Below, in pieces: positions 37,415 to 41,265 of a stretch of DNA of 41,265 nucleotides; within the stretch, counting starts at the first letter, position 1, and each line of letters opens with the position of its first letter. The DNA is from Actinomycetota bacterium (lineage in GTDB: Bacteria > Actinomycetota > Thermoleophilia > Gaiellales > Gaiellaceae). The position numbers and the translations under genes were made by a program. Below the pieces are notes generated by a model, which saw only the letters and a program-made list of their open reading frames with translations, was not told the origin of the DNA and ran no database searches. The stretch is from positions 1 through 41,265 of the forward strand of contig VAXB01000019.1 of assembly GCA_005883995.1 (NCBI GenBank), read 5' to 3'.

Positions 37415-38731
37415 GTGATTCCACGCTACTCCCGCCCGGCCATGGCCAGGATCTGGTCGGACGAGAGCAAGCTCGCCCGCTGGCTCGACGTCGAGCTCGC
37501 CGCGCTCGAGGCATGGTCGGAGGTCGGCGCGATCCCCGCCGAGGACGTCGCCGCAATCCGCGACCACGCCCACGTGCCAACGCCCGAGCGTGTGGCCGAG
37601 ATCGAGCGCGTGACCGATCACGACACGGCTGCCTTCGTCGACGCGGTCACCGAGCAACTGGGGCCCGAGGGACGGTGGGTTCATTTCGGCCTGACCTCTT
37701 CCGACGTCGTCGACACCGCGCTGTCACTGCAGATCCGTGACGCCGGCCGCGTCGTGGTCGCGGGGATCGACCGCGCGCTCGCGCTCGTCGCCGCACGCGC
37801 GGAGGAGCACCGGCAGACGATCTGCATCGGCCGCTCGCACGGGATCCACGCGGAGCCGACGACCTTCGGCTGGAAGCTCGCCGGCTGGGCGTTCGAGCTC
37901 GACCGCGCCCGCACGCGCGTGATCGCGGCACTCGAGGCGAATCGCGTCGGTCAGCTCTCCGGCACCGTCGGCACGTACGCGCAGGTCGAACCGGAGGTCG
38001 AGCGGCTCGCGTGCGAGCGGCTCGGGCTCGAGCCGGACCCGCTCTCGACGCAGGTCATCGCGCGCGACCGCCACGCGGAACTGCTGTCGGCGCTTGCCCT
38101 TTGCGCGACGTCGCTCGAGCGCTTCGCGACCGAGATCCGCCACCTCGCCCGCACCGAGGTGCGCGAGGTGGAAGAGCCGTTCGGCAAGGGAATGAAGGGT
38201 TCGTCGGCAATGCCGCACAAGCGGAACCCGAAGGTGGCGGAACGCATCTGCGGCCTCGCGCGCGTCGTGCGGGCTGCGGCGCTCGTCGGGCTCGAGAACG
38301 TCCCGCTTTGGCACGAGCGCGACATCTCGAACTCCTCGTCCGAGCGGATCATCGTTCCCGACGCGTTCCTCGCGCTCGACTACATGCTCGACCGCTTCGC
38401 CTGGATCGTCGAAGGACTCGTCGTCTATCCCGAGCGGATGCGCCGGAACCTCGACGCCAGCCACGGGCTCGTGTTCAGCCATCGGCTGCTGCTGGCGCTC
38501 GTCGAGGCGGGCGTCCCGCGCGACGAGGCATACCGGCTCGTGCAGCGACACGCGATGCGCGCGTGGGAGGAGGAGCGCGACTTCCGCACGCTCGTCGCAG
38601 CCGACAGCGACATCTCATCGCGCGTCGAGCTCGACGCAGTCTTCGATCTCGATGCCACCGTCCGTCATCTCGACACCGTGTTCGAGCGCCTCGGCGCGCT
38701 CGTCCGAAAGGAGGAGCCTGTTCATGTCTGA
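37415..38731 (+). CDS. purB: Adenylosuccinate lyase
   Basis: [70 protein letters not shown]. Confidence 0.97.
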   Translation: MIPRYSRPAMARIWSDESKLARWLDVELAALEAWSEVGAIPAEDVAAIRDHAHVPTPERVAEIERVTDHDTAAFVDAVTEQLGPEGRWVHFGLTSSDVVDTALSLQIRDAGRVVVAGIDRALALVAARAEEHRQTICIGRSHGIHAEPTTFGWKLAGWAFELDRARTRVIAALEANRVGQLSGTVGTYAQVEPEVERLACERLGLEPDPLSTQVIARDRHAELLSALALCATSLERFATEIRHLARTEVREVEEPFGKGMKGSSAMPHKRNPKVAERICGLARVVRAAALVGLENVPLWHERDISNSSSERIIVPDAFLALDYMLDRFAWIVEGLVVYPERMRRNLDASHGLVFSHRLLLALVEAGVPRDEAYRLVQRHAMRAWEEERDFRTLVAADSDISSRVELDAVFDLDATVRHLDTVFERLGALVRKEEPVHV

Positions 38732-39590
38732 AGCCCCTGCGATCCACGTCGGGAGCGGGAAGGTCCGCGAGTTGTTCGCGCTCGACGACGAACGCCTGCT
38801 GCTGGTTGCGAGCGATCGCATCTCGACGTTCGACGTCGTGCTGCCGACGGAGATCCCTGACAAGGGGCGCGTGCTGACGGGATTGTCCGGCTTCTGGTTC
38901 GCCCGGACGCGCGCGATCTGCCCGAACCACCTGCTTTCTTTGCGCAGCGACGGACGGTCGACCGAATGCCGCCGGCTGGAGATGCTCCCGATCGAGTGCG
39001 TCGTCCGCGGCTACCTCTCGGGCTCCGGCTGGAAGGACTACACCGCAACAGGTTCCGTCTGCGGCCATGCACTGCCGGCCGGGCTGGCGGAATCGGCGAA
39101 GCTACCGGAGCCGCTCTTCACGCCGGCGACGAAGGCGGCGACCGGCCACGACGAGAACATCGACCGGGCGCGTGCGGTGGAGCTGATGGACGCCGACCGC
39201 TTCGACGAGGCGGAGCGCCTCTCGCTCGAGCTCTACCGATTCGCTTCGGAGCACGCGCGCGCGCGGGGGATCATCATCGCGGACACGAAGTTCGAATTCG
39301 GCATCGACGGCGAGGGCCGCCTCGTCCTCGGCGACGAGGCGCTGACACCCGACTCCTCGCGCTTCTGGCCGGCCGACGACTATGCGGCGGGCGGTACCCA
39401 GCCGTCGTACGACAAGCAGTTCGTCCGCGACTACTGCGAGACGCTCGGGTGGGACAAGGCGGCACCTGGGCCCGAGCTCCCGGACGACGTCGTCGCGGGT
39501 ACACGCGCCCGCTACGTCGAGGCGTTCGAGCGGATCAGCGGGATTCGCTTCGACGATTACCTCGCCGATCCCGACGTGGTGCTGCGATGA
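38724..39590 (+). CDS. purC: SAICAR synthase
   Basis: [74 protein letters not shown]. Confidence 0.97.
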   Translation: MSEAPAIHVGSGKVRELFALDDERLLLVASDRISTFDVVLPTEIPDKGRVLTGLSGFWFARTRAICPNHLLSLRSDGRSTECRRLEMLPIECVVRGYLSGSGWKDYTATGSVCGHALPAGLAESAKLPEPLFTPATKAATGHDENIDRARAVELMDADRFDEAERLSLELYRFASEHARARGIIIADTKFEFGIDGEGRLVLGDEALTPDSSRFWPADDYAAGGTQPSYDKQFVRDYCETLGWDKAAPGPELPDDVVAGTRARYVEAFERISGIRFDDYLADPDVVLR

Positions 39591-39835
39591 AAGCGACCGT
39601 CGTCGTCCGACCGAAGCAGGGGATCCTCGATCCGCAGGGCGAGGCGGTGCAGGGCTCGCTCCGCCACCTGGGCTTCGCAGTCGACGCGGCCCGGATCGGT
39701 CGTGTCGTCGACCTCGACGTCGAGGCCGCCGACGCGGCGGACGTGCGCGCCCAGGTCGAACGGATGTGCGAGCAGCTGCTCGCGAACCCGCTGATCGAGA
39801 GCTACGAGATCGACCTGCAGGAGAACGGCGCGTGA
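39587..39835 (+). CDS. purS: Phosphoribosylformylglycinamidine synthase subunit PurS
   Basis: [45 protein letters not shown]. Confidence 0.95.
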   Translation: MKATVVVRPKQGILDPQGEAVQGSLRHLGFAVDAARIGRVVDLDVEAADAADVRAQVERMCEQLLANPLIESYEIDLQENGA

Positions 39836-40527
39836 CCTCACCGCAGCCGCGGATCGGCGTCGTCACGTTCCCGGGGTCGCAGGACGATCGCGACGCGTTG
39901 TGGGCGCTCGCGGCACTCGACGCGGAGGCGGTCCCGGTGTGGCATGCCGACGACGAGCTGCCCGACCTCGACGCGATCGTCCTCCCGGGCGGGTTCTCGT
40001 ACGGCGACTACTTGCGCTGCGGGGCGATCGCGCGCTTCTCGCCGGCGATGGCCGCGGTCGCCGGCTTCGCCGCGGACGGCGGCCTCGTCCTCGGGATCTG
40101 CAACGGCTTCCAGATTCTGTGCGAGGCGGGGCTGCTCCCGGGCGTTCTGCGGCCGAACCAGTCACTCGCGTTCATTTGCCGCGACGTCCGCGTGCGCGTC
40201 GAGCGGAGCGACACGCCGTTCACCGCCCGCTGCGAGCCGGGGCAGGAGCTCGTGATTCCCGTGAAGCACGGCGAGGGCTCCTGGTTCTATCCCGAGCAGG
40301 CGCTCCCGGAGCTCGAAGCAAGCGGCGCCGTCGTGCTCCGCTACGCCGAGCCGTGCAACGGCTCGGTCGCGGATGTCGCCGGCGTCGTCAACGCCGCCGG
40401 CAACGTGATGGGCCTCATGCCCCACCCCGAGCACGCGGTCGATCCGCTGCTCGGGTCGGCCGACGGCGCGTTGCTGCTCGCGTCGCTCGTCGACGCTGCG
40501 CGCGATCGCGCGCTCGCCGTCGTCTAG
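39832..40527 (+). CDS. purQ: Phosphoribosylformylglycinamidine synthase subunit PurQ
   Basis: IGVVTFPGSQDDRDALWAL; LPGGFSYGDYLRCGAIARFSP; LGICNGFQILCEAGLLPG; GLMPHPEHAVDPLLG. Confidence 0.97.
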   Translation: MTSPQPRIGVVTFPGSQDDRDALWALAALDAEAVPVWHADDELPDLDAIVLPGGFSYGDYLRCGAIARFSPAMAAVAGFAADGGLVLGICNGFQILCEAGLLPGVLRPNQSLAFICRDVRVRVERSDTPFTARCEPGQELVIPVKHGEGSWFYPEQALPELEASGAVVLRYAEPCNGSVADVAGVVNAAGNVMGLMPHPEHAVDPLLGSADGALLLASLVDAARDRALAVV

Positions 40528-40693
40528 AAGGGTTTGGCGGAACGTCGCTCGTCGTCGGGGTGCGATGGCGTTCCGAGGCAAGGACGCAGGGAGCGTTCGT
40601 ATCCGCAGCGATACGGGCGTGACTGAGGACGCGGCCTCGGGGCGAGCGGCGCGGCCCGACGGCACAGCCGATGTTTTTGCCAAGCCCTCCTAC
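40526..40693 (+). ncRNA. Candidate structured RNA in purQ downstream region
   Basis: Closing stem AGAAGGGTTTGGC / GCCAAGCCCTCCT (one mismatch, one GU), hairpins at 40538-40575, 40593-40620 and 40623-40640, GU pairs consistent with + strand, T5 near 3' end; hand-folded only. Confidence 0.4.
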
Positions 40694-40974
40694 GAACGTC
40701 CTCCCAGCAGTGCCTGCTCGAGCTCCGGATGCTCGCGCAAGGCCGACCGGAGCCGCTCGAGGTCGCGCGCGCGAAGCGTGACCGGACCGCGGCGCGCGAC
40801 ACCGTCGGTCGTGTAGGCGAAGCGGACGAGGCGATCGCCGCGTTCGAGCTCCAGGAGCTGCACCACCGAGGCGAATCGACGCTCGCCGGAACGCTGCGGA
40901 AGGCTCACCTGCTCGACGAGCGCGGCCGCGCCCCACGCCGTCTCGATCTTTCGCTCCTTCGGTTTCGTTGCCAT
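40690..40974 (-). CDS. Hypothetical protein (95 aa)
   Basis: MATKPKERKIETAWGAAALVEQVSLPQRSGERRFASVVQLLELERGDRLVRFAYTTDG..; coherent ORF. Confidence 0.7.
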   Translation of the reverse strand: MATKPKERKIETAWGAAALVEQVSLPQRSGERRFASVVQLLELERGDRLVRFAYTTDGVARRGPVTLRARDLERLRSALREHPELEQALLGGRS

Positions 40975-41042
40975 GACGAGCAACGTAACGGCGGCGACGT
41001 CACGCGTGTGCGCCGGCATCGTGCCGGAATCGTCCGCGAGCG

Positions 41043-41265
41043 CTAGCGGCGACTCGACTCGATCAGCTCGATCCGATACTCGTCCGGGTCGCGGACGAAG
41101 CAGAGGCGCGAGCCGCCCTCGCGCACGCTGTAGGGCTCGCGCTCCGGCTCGATTCCCTGCTCCTTCAGCCGCGCAAGCGTCGAGTCGAGATCGTCGACCG
41201 CGAGTGCGATGTGGCCGTACGCCGTCCCCAGGTCGTAGGTGCGGCCGTCGTGATTGAACGTCAGT
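41043..41265 (-). CDS. gloA: Lactoylglutathione lyase/VOC family protein, C-terminal part (5' end outside window)
   Basis: Minus strand translates LTFNHDGRTYDLGTAYGHIALAVDDLDSTLARLKEQGIEPEREP..FVRDPDEYRIELIESSRR. Confidence 0.85.
   Translation of the reverse strand, partial: LTFNHDGRTYDLGTAYGHIALAVDDLDSTLARLKEQGIEPEREPYSVREGGSRLCFVRDPDEYRIELIESSRR

Noticed and set aside
35773-40527. purD-E-B-C-S-Q order as a novel cluster
   Set aside because: Ordinary purine biosynthesis operon with usual overlapping start/stop codons.

Overview
This 41.3 kb window is high-GC and chromosomal; gene style suggests an actinobacterial or Thermoleophilia-like genome (inference only). It is mostly protein-coding on both strands. 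Main blocks: 3' part of selB; exported amidase; hyuB plus a hyuA disrupted by a perfect 248-bp inverted duplication; HAD and HhH-GPD genes; tRNA-Sec (selC); an exported/redox cluster (MBL hydrolase, exported propeller-like protein, MauE-like, MauD/thioredoxin-like, Cys-rich MauA-like Tat protein, CcdA-propeller fusion, M14 peptidase); LLM oxidoreductase; a 1162-aa exported repeat protein; a YdeI/PASTA protein; PLD; APC permease; cyclase; amidase; a Fur/ZIP pair; rpsF-ssb-rpsR-rplI-dnaB; purA; mobA-GNAT and fdhD; purD-E-B-C-S-Q; 3' part of a glyoxalase gene. No CRISPR array, rRNA, transposase or phage module was seen. Best second-look items: the mau-like disulfide cassette without a recognisable MADH heavy chain; the inverted duplication in hyuA; a candidate structured RNA after purQ; and the rplI-dnaB intergenic region with four TCCACA cores and a LexA-like palindrome. 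All calls come from reading sequence and supplied translations; no database search was run.
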